From Calditrichota bacterium (GTDB lineage Bacteria; Electryoneota; RPQS01), in contig JACJWA010000003.1 in assembly GCA_020637395.1 (NCBI GenBank), forward strand, positions 88,282 through 152,281: 64,000 bases of DNA, in the 5' to 3' direction. The position numbers and the translations under genes were made by a program. Under the pieces are notes generated by a model, which saw nothing but the letters and a program-made list of their open reading frames with translations, had not been told where the DNA came from and ran no database searches. The first letter of the stretch is position 1. Each line of letters opens with the position of its first letter. Below are positions 43,065-52,486 of the stretch, one piece after another.

Positions 43065-44972
43065 TCACTCCACCGCCCTCACCCGATAGTACCGCACGTC
43101 TTCAATTGCGTTTGATTCGATAAGAGCATACGGCGGAGCCGACACCGTGCCGATCAAGGTTCCAGTCAGATCGTCCGGCGACGACATACTGTAAACAGTG
43201 TAGCTCGCCGCGCCGCTGATCGGAGTCCAGTAGAGTAGGAAGTCAAGCTGACCGCCGCCTTCAGACACAAACACAATCGTCAAATCATCCACAGCTGCGA
43301 GCGGATGAATCACGCGCAGATAGTCCTGTTCCATTATCTCCGGCGCGGACTTGCCCGTCGTATCCCACAACGCATAGATCGAATCTCCCCACGAATCCGT
43401 AAAGTTATTGTCCCGCAGAAACTCGATATACTCCTTGCTCGTCGTCTGATAGTAGAGCGTCACCGCGATGCTGTCCGTCTCGAGCGGCAGCACATATTCC
43501 GTTTCATCCCAGTATTGTCCGTCCGCATAGACATGATTGACGACCGGAGACTGAATCGTCGTCAGCTCCGCGTTCGTCACGCCGCGCGGCGGAATACGAT
43601 TGTCCGAATACACCGTGTCATTCAGCACAAAATGAAATGACGGACCTGCCGGATAACCCACCACACCCGCCAGCCCCGGCGAGATTCCCGGCTTAATTTC
43701 ATAAATCTTCGCCTCCGCGTCGTGCGTCAGCACTCCAGTTCCCGCGTCATACGCGCCGGACTCGTAGAGAAGAACATTCGACGCGTCAAACCCCTTCACA
43801 TTCAGCCACATCCTGCGCCCTTCCGGATACCCGGAAGGAAGCTTGTGTCCTGTTTCATTCGTCACGGTGACGGTTGCCAAGACATTTCCGTCCGAAACCT
43901 CCGCCGCAAGCTCCAGCGTCGCGGAAAGCGCAAGCGTTCGCCGCGCCCGCGCCACCGCCGAATCCAGCATCACATTCTCCGTGGCGCCCGGATTTAGTGT
44001 CTTGATCCAGCGTGACACAATCGTGTTGCCCCCCGTCAAATCGTGACGGCCCATGTTCTGCCGAATCGCTCCCTGATCGCATGCCTCGCCATCATAGGAA
44101 CGCATGTGACAATCTTGACACGTGCGCACAACTCCGTCATCCGTGCCAAACTCGGGCGCGAACACTCCGCCGGTCGTATTGTAATCGCTCACGCTCCATT
44201 CGCTGTACGTGCGCTCGACCGGAAACATCGTGCGCAAATCAAAACTCGGCGATGGCGAGTCAAACGAATTCGGAATGTACTGCCCGTTCACATTCTTCGT
44301 GAACACCGGATTGCTCACGTCGTGGCACGTCGCGCAAATGTCCGAAGACTTGTGCATCGGTGAATACAAAAATCCGTGCGGCGACCCCGCATCCGCAATC
44401 GGTCCCCGGCGCGCATCCACATTGCTCACGACATACATCCCATTCGCTGAAGCAGGCGGAATGTTCGCGCCCAACGTCGCCAGATACGTCTGATCCGGGC
44501 CGTAGGTCGTTGCCGTGTATGTCGCGTCACCCGGATAAGGATTCACGCCAAGCGGCGTGGGCTTCACCATCTTATGACAGAAGTGACACTGCACTCCGTC
44601 GAAATCAATTCCGGTCAGCCCCGAGCCATCCGTCGGAGTCGAGCGGCCGCTCAACCATCCGACCGGTGAATGGCAGCGAATGCACAAATCACCCGCATCG
44701 GGAGCATCCTGATTGGCAATCGCCATCGTCGCCAAGAACAGCGGATCCCGCATCGCTTGAGCCATCATGCCGCCGCGCCAATTGAAGTCCTGTTCGATGT
44801 CCAATCCAAACCCGCTGTGACAATTGTCGCATTGATTCGGATTGCGAAACGTCCCCGATTGATTCGGCTGCGAACCGGGCAGGAAAAAGTCATTCAGCGT
44901 CGTGGGAACAGCAAAAGAAGATAACGTGAAGCAGAGCAGCGCCGACGCCAGAAACAATAGCATTCTGTTCAT
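43065..44972 (-). CDS. Secreted pentahaem cytochrome c-like protein
   Basis: About 635 residues. Signal peptide, then five CxxCH haem-binding sites: 'CDNCH', 'CIRCH', 'CHFCH', 'CATCH' and 'CQDCH', spread over residues ~50-310. The spacing is wide (about 40-100 residues). The C-terminal half is beta-rich, with a fibronectin-like ending ('WTPISGAASYTVYS'). Likely periplasmic or surface electron transfer or a redox enzyme; the family is not one I can name. ATG at 44972 follows AGGTGA; GTG at 44981 is the other choice. Downstream lies a heptamer array. Confidence 0.82.
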   Translation of the reverse strand: MNRMLLFLASALLCFTLSSFAVPTTLNDFFLPGSQPNQSGTFRNPNQCDNCHSGFGLDIEQDFNWRGGMMAQAMRDPLFLATMAIANQDAPDAGDLCIRCHSPVGWLSGRSTPTDGSGLTGIDFDGVQCHFCHKMVKPTPLGVNPYPGDATYTATTYGPDQTYLATLGANIPPASANGMYVVSNVDARRGPIADAGSPHGFLYSPMHKSSDICATCHDVSNPVFTKNVNGQYIPNSFDSPSPSFDLRTMFPVERTYSEWSVSDYNTTGGVFAPEFGTDDGVVRTCQDCHMRSYDGEACDQGAIRQNMGRHDLTGGNTIVSRWIKTLNPGATENVMLDSAVARARRTLALSATLELAAEVSDGNVLATVTVTNETGHKLPSGYPEGRRMWLNVKGFDASNVLLYESGAYDAGTGVLTHDAEAKIYEIKPGISPGLAGVVGYPAGPSFHFVLNDTVYSDNRIPPRGVTNAELTTIQSPVVNHVYADGQYWDETEYVLPLETDSIAVTLYYQTTSKEYIEFLRDNNFTDSWGDSIYALWDTTGKSAPEIMEQDYLRVIHPLAAVDDLTIVFVSEGGGQLDFLLYWTPISGAASYTVYSMSSPDDLTGTLIGTVSAPPYALIESNAIEDVRYYRVRAVE

Positions 44973-45214
44973 GGGGGTCACCTGTCCAATAGCATCTGTT
45001 TGAGGAAGGAACTACCATAAGATACAGCATGTCATAGCATCTTCCAATTCCGATTAAAGTTGACACATACTATCTACATTGCTGAAATTGCCCGACCATT
45101 CAATGACCGGGCCAAAGTCTATATGTGAGTTTGTCGCTTACTGGTCCCATTGCTCCTCTTTCTCCGGCAGAAATCACTATTCTGACGAATTGTCGCAAAT
45201 GGCCTTCACGAAAA

Positions 45215-45239
45215 CAGAGCGGCCCTCCGGGCCGCTCTG
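45215..45239 (-). terminator. Rho-independent terminator after GH5 gene
   Basis: 11-bp stem (CAGAGCGGCCC/GGGCCGCTCTG), 3-nt loop, TTTT on the minus strand. Confidence 0.9.
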
Positions 45240-45268
45240 TTCATGATCGCTACTGACTGCTCAGTCGC

Positions 45269-47023
45269 TTAGTACTGCGGAATCACCACAAAGTGCTCCT
45301 GCGCGATCATCGCTGTGGGAATCACATACGGAGATGCAGTCGTCGTTCCAATGATGGTATAATCTTGGAGATTTTCTGAATAGACCGGTGAAGCGTAGAT
45401 CACATAGCCGACCGCTCCTTCAATCGGGCTCCAGCGCAGATGATTGCTCTGCCCGTCCGACCAGATCGTCAAGTCCTGAATCCCGAAGTGAATTCGCCCC
45501 GCAAAGCCCAGCGCAATCACATTCGTCAACGGAACATCCACCGAATCTCCATAGAAGAGCGTGAACGACGGCGGTTCATACGCGCGATAACTCCACATCG
45601 CCCAACCCAGTCCCGCCTCGTTCATCACACTGATTTTGTCGCGCACGAGTCGTTCCTGCGAACCATTCGGCGCCGCCGACATGCAGCCAAACTCTCCGCA
45701 CCAAATCGGCTTGTTGCTCGCCTCTGACCAATTCAAGAGATACTGAATATCGTCGAGCAAATGCGCACGATCATAGTGCTCCGTCACCGCACTGATATAG
45801 TCGAAGCCGAGACTCACACCACCACCGCCCAAATTCGCCGCATGAATCCAGCCCGTTGCGCGCAGCGTATCTCCCGGCACCACCGGTATGAACGGCGCGG
45901 TCAATATCCATGCGCTCTGTCCCCACACCGCCCAGCCATTCGGATTCGTTCCGCTGATGCTCAAGCTGCGCAGTCCGCTGTGCGCCGTCGTGGACCAGCT
46001 TCCGCTGTGTGTTCCGCTCGACAAGAAAAACCACATCGAAGGTTCGCTTGAGTTGGTGGAGGACGCTTCTTCTATTCCGCCGTTGAAAACGGAGAAACTC
46101 GCGCCGTTCTTTGTGGAACCCAAGTCATCATAATAGACATTCTCCACATTTCCGTACACATTCGGCTTCACATACGCGTAGTCCGCACCGGAGGGCGCAA
46201 TCAAGTTACCGCTGTCCCAATAGCGCCAATTCGGCGACGACGTCGTCCATGTCGGTTGATCCTCCGAGTAGCCCAACCAATTCGAACTCGTCAACACTTC
46301 ACCCGGATACTCATACTGATCCGTCACCGGAGTCTCTCCCACCCACGTCGCCGCCGCGTGCGTGACCGCGAACGGAGAATAATCGTGATAGGAGTACAAG
46401 ATGTTTGGATCGTCTATCAGTTGAAAAGTCTCACCCGAGAGCGTGTTCTCCACCATGATGATGTGCGTGGTGTCCACGGTACGTATGCTGTCCACCAGTC
46501 TTCCCGCAAACGCGTACCACACTGCCGCGTCGTTTGGCCACGGCTCATTCATCAAGTCATATCCCAACACCGCCGGTTCATCGCGATAACGCGCGGCGAT
46601 GCTCTGCCAGATGTCCACCAACTGTTGCTCCGCAGCCGGATTCGTGAAGATGCCGTTTCCTTCCGGTACCACGTGCATATCGAGCAGCATATAGATCCCC
46701 GACGTGTCGCACCAACTCAGATAGTTATCAATGAAATTGAATCCGTCGCTGCTCGCAAAGTAGTTGTAGTTCAAACACAGCCGAATCACATTCGCGCCCA
46801 GCGAATCGAGAAACCGGATATCCGCGGCGTCCGCGTACGTGTTGTGCCGGGTCGTGTCCCAATCCCATGCCCAAAACTCCGCGTCCATATTGATGCCTCG
46901 CAGCTCGACCACCTGATTCTGTTCATCCACAACGTCGCGGCCTTCGACGCGCAAAAAGTCCGTGATCTGTGCAAAGGAAGCTGTGCTGAGAAACAGCAAA
47001 AGAGAAAGTCGCAAGATGTTCAT
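45269..47023 (-). CDS. Secreted GH5-family glycoside hydrolase
   Basis: About 584 residues. Signal peptide 'RLSLLLFLSTASFAQ', then a GH5-type TIM barrel: 'VELRGINMDAEFW', 'GANVIRLCLNYNYF', 'YDLMNEPW' (acid/base Glu) and 'PIWCGEFGCM' (nucleophile Glu). A ~170-residue carbohydrate-binding-like insert occurs between the acid/base and nucleophile segments ('WFFLSSGTHSGSW'), and the end looks like a fibronectin-like domain. Likely a cellulase/mannanase-type enzyme; the substrate cannot be inferred. Start ATG at 47023; the longer frame from 47107 runs into the terminator of clpC. Confidence 0.88.
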   Translation of the reverse strand: MNILRLSLLLFLSTASFAQITDFLRVEGRDVVDEQNQVVELRGINMDAEFWAWDWDTTRHNTYADAADIRFLDSLGANVIRLCLNYNYFASSDGFNFIDNYLSWCDTSGIYMLLDMHVVPEGNGIFTNPAAEQQLVDIWQSIAARYRDEPAVLGYDLMNEPWPNDAAVWYAFAGRLVDSIRTVDTTHIIMVENTLSGETFQLIDDPNILYSYHDYSPFAVTHAAATWVGETPVTDQYEYPGEVLTSSNWLGYSEDQPTWTTSSPNWRYWDSGNLIAPSGADYAYVKPNVYGNVENVYYDDLGSTKNGASFSVFNGGIEEASSTNSSEPSMWFFLSSGTHSGSWSTTAHSGLRSLSISGTNPNGWAVWGQSAWILTAPFIPVVPGDTLRATGWIHAANLGGGGVSLGFDYISAVTEHYDRAHLLDDIQYLLNWSEASNKPIWCGEFGCMSAAPNGSQERLVRDKISVMNEAGLGWAMWSYRAYEPPSFTLFYGDSVDVPLTNVIALGFAGRIHFGIQDLTIWSDGQSNHLRWSPIEGAVGYVIYASPVYSENLQDYTIIGTTTASPYVIPTAMIAQEHFVVIPQY

Positions 47024-47069
47024 GGGTGTGCTCGTTTGTTCATGAGAAAAGAAGTGGAGGAAGGAAAAC

Positions 47070-47092
47070 GGGGCGATCAGAATGATCGCCCC
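47070..47092 (-). terminator. Hairpin terminator after clpC
   Basis: 10-bp stem (GGGGCGATCA/TGATCGCCCC), 3-nt loop, weak T tract (GTTTTCC) on the minus strand. Confidence 0.7.
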
Positions 47093-47151
47093 CGAAAGAA
47101 ACTTCACAAACCGGCGCCGGGCGGCATCCGGTCAATCGTCAAGGCGCGAGT

Positions 47152-49605
47152 CTATTCGCCGTCCGCGGATTCCTCGGGAACCTTTTCCTTGAATTCGCGG
47201 AACGTCAGCTCGTCGCCCTTCATCGTGATCTGAATCGTCGAGCCTTCGTGGAATCGCTCTCGCAGAATCTCTTCGGCCAGCGGATCCTCGACATACTTCT
47301 CAACCGTGCGGCGCATCAGGCGCGCGCCGATCTCAGGCTTGTAGCCCTTGTCAGTTAAGTAGTCGCGGGCCTTCGCCGTCAGAGTTACCGTCAGCGACCG
47401 ATCCACCAAACGCTTGTTGAGTTCGTCAATGTACTTCGTCAAAATGATGTCAATCGCTTCGCGCGACAGCATGTTGAAGACGATGATCTCATCCAGACGA
47501 TTCAAGAACTCCGGACGGAACATCAGCTTGACTTCTTCCATCATCTTGCCCGACATCTTGTCGTGCGACTCAACCTTCGCGCCGCCGAAACCAAACTCCA
47601 TGGACTTCGCCGCCTCGCGCGTGCCCAAGTTCGACGTCAGAATCAAGATCGTATTGCGGAAGTCCACCTTCTGGCCGGTGCCATCCGTCAGTTCGCCGTG
47701 ATCCAACACTTGCAAAAGCACGTTGAACACTTCCGGATGCGCCTTCTCGACTTCGTCCAGCAGCACCACGCTATACGGTTTCCGGCGAACCTTTTCGGTC
47801 AACTGTCCGCCTTCATCATAGCCCACATAGCCCGGAGGCGCGCCGATCAAACGCGACACATTGAATTTCTCGCTGTATTCGCTCATGTCAATGCGAATCA
47901 GCGCTTCGGGATCGTTGAACAGATAATCCGCCAACGCATGCGCAAGCTCGGTCTTGCCGACGCCAGGCGAACCGAGGAACATGAAGCTGCCGATCGGACG
48001 CGTCGGGCTCTTGAGCCCCGAGCGCGCGCGGCGCAAAGCCTTCGCGATCACTTCCAGAGCTTCATTCTGCCCCACAATCTTCTTCGACAACGATTCCGTA
48101 ATCTTCAGAAGCCGCTCGCCTTCTCCCGCCGCCACGCGATTGACCGGAATACCCGTCATGCGCGACACCGTGTTGGCAATCTCCTCCGGCGTCACTACCA
48201 AAGTCGGACGAGCTTCGCTGCGCTCCCAGCGCTCTTTTTCTTCCCGCAGCATCGTCTCAAGCTTGATCTTCTTGTCGCGCAGCATCGCGGCCTTTTCGTA
48301 CTCCTGTCGCTTGACCAGATCTTCCTTCTCGTGCTTGACGTTATCAATCTGCTTCTCGATTTCCAGAATCTTGTCCGGAATCACGATGTGCGAAATGCGC
48401 ACGGACGAACCCGTTTCGTCAATCACGTCAATCGCCTTGTCCGGCAGGAAGCGGTCCATGATATAGCGATCGGACAAATGCACCGCCGATTCCACCGCCT
48501 CATCCGTGAACTTCACGCCGTGATGCTCTTCGTATTTTTCGCGCAAGCCGAGCAGAATCTGAATCGTATCCTCCACCGACGGCGGATCCACCATCACCTT
48601 CTGGAATCTGCGCTCCAGTGCGCCGTCCTTTTCAATGGACTGACGATACTCATTCAAGGTCGTCGCGCCGATGCACTGCAATTCGCCGCGCGCCAGCGCC
48701 GGCTTGAACATGTTCGAAGCATCCAGAGATCCCGACGCGCTGCCCGCGCCGACAATCGTATGAAGCTCGTCAATGAACAGAATAATGTCCGGGCTCTTCT
48801 CAATCTCCTGCATGATGGACTTGATGCGTTCTTCGAACTGTCCGCGGTATTTCGTCCCCGCGACAATCGAACCCAAATCCAAAGCCACAACGCGCTTGCC
48901 AAACAAAATCGGCGACACGCGCTGCTGCACGATGCGCAGCGCAAGCCCTTCCGCAATCGCCGTCTTGCCCACACCGGGCTCGCCAATCAAAACAGGATTG
49001 TTTTTCTTGCGCCTTGACAGAATCTGCGCCACGCGCTCGATCTCCATCTCGCGCCCGATGATCGGATCCAGCTTATTCTCACGCGCAAGCTTCGTCAGAT
49101 CACGCGAAAAATGATCGAGGTTCGGAGTCTTGGTCTTCTCTTGAGGTGCCTGCGGCGCCTGCTGGCCGCTGCCGCGCAGAAGATTGTCCAATTCGCCCTT
49201 CACGTTCTCATACGTCACATTGAAACCGTGCAGTACCTGCGCCGCCATCGAATCCTCTTCCTTCAACAGCGCCAACAGCAAATGCTCCGTGCCGATGATA
49301 TCCGATGAGTAACTCTTGCCTTCGATGTACGAGAGCTTAAGCACTTTCTCCGCGCGCTTCGTGAACGGAATATTTCCGATCTTCATCGTGCCGCGCGTCG
49401 TATCCACCATCTCCTCGACCGACTCGCGAAGCTCATCCAAATCACAACCAAGGTTGTGCAGGATCTGAACCGCAAGCCCATCGCCCAGACGAATGATCCC
49501 CAACAGCAAATGCTCGGTGCCAATAAAATCATGGCCCAAGCGAAGTGCTTCCTCCCGGGAGTATTGAATCACCTGTTGTACGCGCAAGGAGAACTTGTTC
49601 TGCAT
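47152..49605 (-). CDS. clpC: ClpC-type AAA+ unfoldase
   Basis: 817 residues. Two N-terminal Clp repeats (residues 1-145), D1 with Walker A 'GEPGVGKTA', a middle domain with the UVR-like 'QEYEKAAMLRDKK', and D2 with 'GSPGVGKTELA' plus a C-terminal region. The ClpP-binding loop is expected in the 'FGGAKVESHD' area. Feeds proteins to ClpP, which is not in this window. No ctsR/mcsB operon is seen around it. A long leader (~360 bases) without a gene precedes it. Confidence 0.95.
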   Translation of the reverse strand: MQNKFSLRVQQVIQYSREEALRLGHDFIGTEHLLLGIIRLGDGLAVQILHNLGCDLDELRESVEEMVDTTRGTMKIGNIPFTKRAEKVLKLSYIEGKSYSSDIIGTEHLLLALLKEEDSMAAQVLHGFNVTYENVKGELDNLLRGSGQQAPQAPQEKTKTPNLDHFSRDLTKLARENKLDPIIGREMEIERVAQILSRRKKNNPVLIGEPGVGKTAIAEGLALRIVQQRVSPILFGKRVVALDLGSIVAGTKYRGQFEERIKSIMQEIEKSPDIILFIDELHTIVGAGSASGSLDASNMFKPALARGELQCIGATTLNEYRQSIEKDGALERRFQKVMVDPPSVEDTIQILLGLREKYEEHHGVKFTDEAVESAVHLSDRYIMDRFLPDKAIDVIDETGSSVRISHIVIPDKILEIEKQIDNVKHEKEDLVKRQEYEKAAMLRDKKIKLETMLREEKERWERSEARPTLVVTPEEIANTVSRMTGIPVNRVAAGEGERLLKITESLSKKIVGQNEALEVIAKALRRARSGLKSPTRPIGSFMFLGSPGVGKTELAHALADYLFNDPEALIRIDMSEYSEKFNVSRLIGAPPGYVGYDEGGQLTEKVRRKPYSVVLLDEVEKAHPEVFNVLLQVLDHGELTDGTGQKVDFRNTILILTSNLGTREAAKSMEFGFGGAKVESHDKMSGKMMEEVKLMFRPEFLNRLDEIIVFNMLSREAIDIILTKYIDELNKRLVDRSLTVTLTAKARDYLTDKGYKPEIGARLMRRTVEKYVEDPLAEEILRERFHEGSTIQITMKGDELTFREFKEKVPEESADGE

Positions 49606-49965
49606 ATCTTCCTCAATTCTCGGCCGCGTGCGGCCTCTGGCAAACTCTGTGCACTTTCAATTTAGGTAACCCCGCCCTGAATAGCAAGAGGAGCAATCTC
49701 ATACACTTGTCTGTTTCAGGCTCGCAACATACTCGCTAAGTATGTGGGTTGTTGAAGAATCAGCAAATACTTTGCCGCTCTTACCAAACTCTGACCATTT
49801 CTAAGTCCTCCGAAAGAGGCCCTCTGGCGCTTCGCCCCACCAGGCATTCTAAACTTAGTCAACTATTCAAATTACCGCCTGCGATTTTGAATCCGCAATC
49901 ATTTGCGCAGATTTGGAGTTTGTCCACACTCCCCAACTGACTTGGTCTTCACGGTGAAAGAAGAA
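49606..49965. other. Leader region of clpC
   Basis: No gene. A 7-bp hairpin (ACATACT/AGTATGT, 49727-49745) lies about 120 bases upstream of the clpC start. It may be a regulatory leader; no CtsR-like or CIRCE repeat is recognised. Confidence 0.35.
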
Positions 49966-49999
49966 TACGCCCGAGGGTCCTGCAAGACCCTCGGGCGTA
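49966..49999 (-). terminator. Rho-independent terminator
   Basis: Perfect 14-bp stem (TACGCCCGAGGGTC/GACCCTCGGGCGTA), 6-nt loop. It ends the 50051-52061 unit. Confidence 0.92.
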
Positions 50000-50050
50000 C
50001 ACCATCGCATTTCGCATTGGCTGCCGTCAGAGTTGCAGACCTACTCCCCC

Positions 50051-50314
50051 CTACTTTGTAAACCCCATATGTTCACGCACATGTTCCCCGGTGCGGCGCG
50101 GAAGCCCCGCCGAAAGCTCTTCCTCGCTGTAGAGATAGTCCCAGACATCCGGACTGAGCGGAAAGGTCATCCCCGAGGCACGCCCCTCGCGCCACGGCGT
50201 CACCTGCCAACCCCGCTTGATCCCCTCACCAAGATACCACACTTTCACTCCGAGACCCCGCTCGAATTCCTTGCGATTGAAATAGAAGACGCCTTCCCTT
50301 ACCGGACCGAACAT
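50051..50314 (-). CDS. Small hypothetical protein
   Basis: 87 residues, no family recognised. Mixed charged/aromatic composition ('GVFYFNRKEFERGLGVKVWYL', 'LSPDVWDYLYSEEEL'). It starts 22 bases downstream of the propeller gene and is followed by a strong terminator about 50 bases after its stop, so it is probably a real, co-transcribed gene. Confidence 0.55.
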   Translation of the reverse strand: MFGPVREGVFYFNRKEFERGLGVKVWYLGEGIKRGWQVTPWREGRASGMTFPLSPDVWDYLYSEEELSAGLPRRTGEHVREHMGFTK

Positions 50315-50336
50315 AGCTGCTGCTCCATGGTCTTTG

Positions 50337-52061
50337 TTACTTTGTTGCTCCGGGCCTACTCCAATAATACCTCGTCAACCCCCCTGCGGTTCCAACCCAA
50401 AGGTCCCCTCTGTCTTCTTTGATGACTCGCACCAAATCGTTCACCAACCCGTCGCGGTGCGTGTACCTTTCCCACGCCTCTCGCTCAGGCTGAAACCGGA
50501 AGAACCCCGACTCCGTCCCCACCCATACATATGGATCGGAGGCCTCAATGCACGTCGGAATGGCTTCACTCAGATGAACTTCCGAAAGCCATGACTTCGT
50601 CTCCCTCGCTGCATCCCGTCGCATCACTCCTTGTGCCGTCACCAACCAGAGCTCGCCTCCGTAAAACGAAAGTCCCAGCACAGGCCCGTGAATCAGCCCG
50701 GGATCGAGAGGAAGGCGCGTCACCTCATGCGTGCGCCGATGAATCTGCGTCAGTCCCCCATTCGTTCCCACATACACGAGCGAATCCGCAATCACCAGAT
50801 CATGCACGCCGGAAAGCTTAAATCCCTCTGACGAAATCCGTACAATCTTGTTTCCCGTCATCTCCATCACGGCCACACCGTCCACAGTTCCCACCCACAG
50901 CTCGCCGTCCCGCGCCGCCAAGGCCGTCACCTGTTGCGCGTGAAGTCCGTCTTGCACATCATAGCGCTTCCAAATCTTCTTGCGAGGTGTAAAGCTTAAC
51001 AACCCGTCCGTCGCGGCCAGCCACACCCGCTCATCCGCAAAAGCCAGGTCCGAAACCATCGTGGAGCGAATCTGCGCGTTGTCTCGCCGCTCAAAGAAAC
51101 TCCACTCGCTGCCATAGTCGTGCAGCACGGAGATGCCCATGAAGTCTCCGTCATTCGCGCCGCCCGTCCAGAGTTCGTGATCCAGGAACAACAAGGCCGC
51201 CATATCATTCCCCGCGGGTCCCGTCAGATACTGCTCCGCCGTCTGAGTCCGCAAGTCCACGCGCAGCACTCCCGCTCCCCAGTGCGTGCTCCAAAATCCG
51301 CCCCACGTATCCACCAGCCAATCCGTCACCAGAAACGCGCGACCCTGTGGATCGTACAGCGTGCCGTCATTGTGCCATGTATAGGGCTTCGGCGGAAAAA
51401 CATACGGAAGCCCCGCCGGTTGTTGTCCAGTCACTCCCGGAGGATAGGCTGCATTCGAAATCGGAACTCGGGTACGCAATCCCCGCCAACGAATCTTTTC
51501 AGCGTCAGAGCCGTCGCGAGTCATGTCCAGACTGAGCCGCCCGGAGTTGCGGCCGCCGCTGTAGCGCTTCACATACGCAATCCACTCCGGATCCGGCAAG
51601 GGAGGCTGTGCATAGAACAGCTGATCAAAGATATGCTCGGGAATCGTCTCGACATAGAGTGATCCTTCGCCGACTCCAATGTTCACCGGACGCTCGCCCA
51701 AAAGCCACGGATTCTGGTCCGTAACCTCCCAGCGGCCAAACCCGCGCTGCCATTTCAACATCTTGTCGCGCGTCGCCACCCACACCGTGTTGTACAACTC
51801 ATCATACAACACGAGCAGCGCGTCCTCAATCGGGATCGCTTCGAAAGAACCGTACCCCATCACCTGCGGCGGTTCCCACTTCCCCCGATTGAGCTGATAG
51901 GTCAACACTCCGCCGCCCGTCGCCACAAACAGCTCAAACTCACTCGCATCCAACCCCCGCGCCCCCCGGCAATCCCGATAAGACACCCAATCCTCAGGAG
52001 CGTAAGTGGTTTGGGCGAGGGAAGCCAGGAACGCCAATACGCATATCGTTGCGACATGCAT
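50337..52061 (-). CDS. Secreted two-component-regulator-propeller-like protein
   Basis: About 574 residues. Signal peptide ('ICVLAFLASLAQTT'), then propeller-type repeats ('LWVGTVDGVAVMEM', 'LVYVGTNGGLTQIHR', 'YVWVGTESGFFRFQPE', 'LWVGTAGGLTRYY') of the kind seen in hybrid histidine kinase sensor propellers, here without a kinase. ATG at 52061 is immediately preceded by a heptamer array, and the longer frame would translate the repeat as 'SSPIPHP'. Function unknown; probably an extracellular sensor or scaffold. Confidence 0.75.
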   Translation of the reverse strand: MHVATICVLAFLASLAQTTYAPEDWVSYRDCRGARGLDASEFELFVATGGGVLTYQLNRGKWEPPQVMGYGSFEAIPIEDALLVLYDELYNTVWVATRDKMLKWQRGFGRWEVTDQNPWLLGERPVNIGVGEGSLYVETIPEHIFDQLFYAQPPLPDPEWIAYVKRYSGGRNSGRLSLDMTRDGSDAEKIRWRGLRTRVPISNAAYPPGVTGQQPAGLPYVFPPKPYTWHNDGTLYDPQGRAFLVTDWLVDTWGGFWSTHWGAGVLRVDLRTQTAEQYLTGPAGNDMAALLFLDHELWTGGANDGDFMGISVLHDYGSEWSFFERRDNAQIRSTMVSDLAFADERVWLAATDGLLSFTPRKKIWKRYDVQDGLHAQQVTALAARDGELWVGTVDGVAVMEMTGNKIVRISSEGFKLSGVHDLVIADSLVYVGTNGGLTQIHRRTHEVTRLPLDPGLIHGPVLGLSFYGGELWLVTAQGVMRRDAARETKSWLSEVHLSEAIPTCIEASDPYVWVGTESGFFRFQPEREAWERYTHRDGLVNDLVRVIKEDRGDLWVGTAGGLTRYYWSRPGATK

Positions 52062-52063
52062 CG

Positions 52064-52091
52064 GATGGGGGATGGGGGATGAAGGATGGAA
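52064..52091. repeat. Four-unit heptamer repeat upstream of the propeller gene
   Basis: Plus-strand units GATGGGG, GATGGGG, GATGAAG, GATGGAA, ending 2 bases from the start codon; a further ATTGAAG (52092-52098) may be a fifth unit. Confidence 0.88.
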
Positions 52092-52117
52092 ATTGAAGCG
52101 CTTCACTTCTTGGATCT

Positions 52118-52486
52118 TTACTTCACTTTTCTGCTAACGGAAACAAGAATGCTGATCAGTCTGTCAATATCTTCATTGAGCTTCTTGAGTTTGCTTGCAG
52201 CGACAATTTCTCCAGCTTCAAGCAACTCAATCCAGTACTGTGTTTCGTCGAGCTCCTGTAATGCGCCCTCGATCTTTGAAACGAAATCTGCATTGGACTT
52301 GGCGCGGCACGCTTCCCTGTAGTGCGCTCCCACCGACGTGCCGGAACGCAGAAGTTGTTTACCGAGCGTCTGCGCCACGTTGCCCTTGGGCAATGAAGAA
52401 TAGAGCCGCATGATCCGCAATGCGAGGTCGCGTGTTTCTGTTCTGAGGTCCAACCGCTCGGTTGCTTGCTGCCGGTTATCTTCCAT
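52118..52486 (-). CDS. Four-helix bundle protein (S23/23S-IVP-like)
   Basis: 122 residues. 'LRIMRLYSSLPKGNVAQTLGKQLLRSGTSVGAHYREA' and 'LEAGEIVAASKLKKLNEDIDRLI' are characteristic of the four-helix-bundle family first known from 23S rRNA intervening sequences. Function of stand-alone members is unclear. The ATG sits in the last unit of a GATGGGG array, whose G-rich copies also act as the only Shine-Dalgarno-like sequence. It overlaps the end of PNP by 11 bases. Confidence 0.8.
   Translation of the reverse strand: MEDNRQQATERLDLRTETRDLALRIMRLYSSLPKGNVAQTLGKQLLRSGTSVGAHYREACRAKSNADFVSKIEGALQELDETQYWIELLEAGEIVAASKLKKLNEDIDRLISILVSVSRKVK

Noticed and set aside
47563..49017. Long plus-strand frame (484 codons) opposite clpC
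   Set aside because: Mirror frame of a high-GC gene; rich in Arg/His/Gln, no family, no RBS, and clpC on the other strand is certain.
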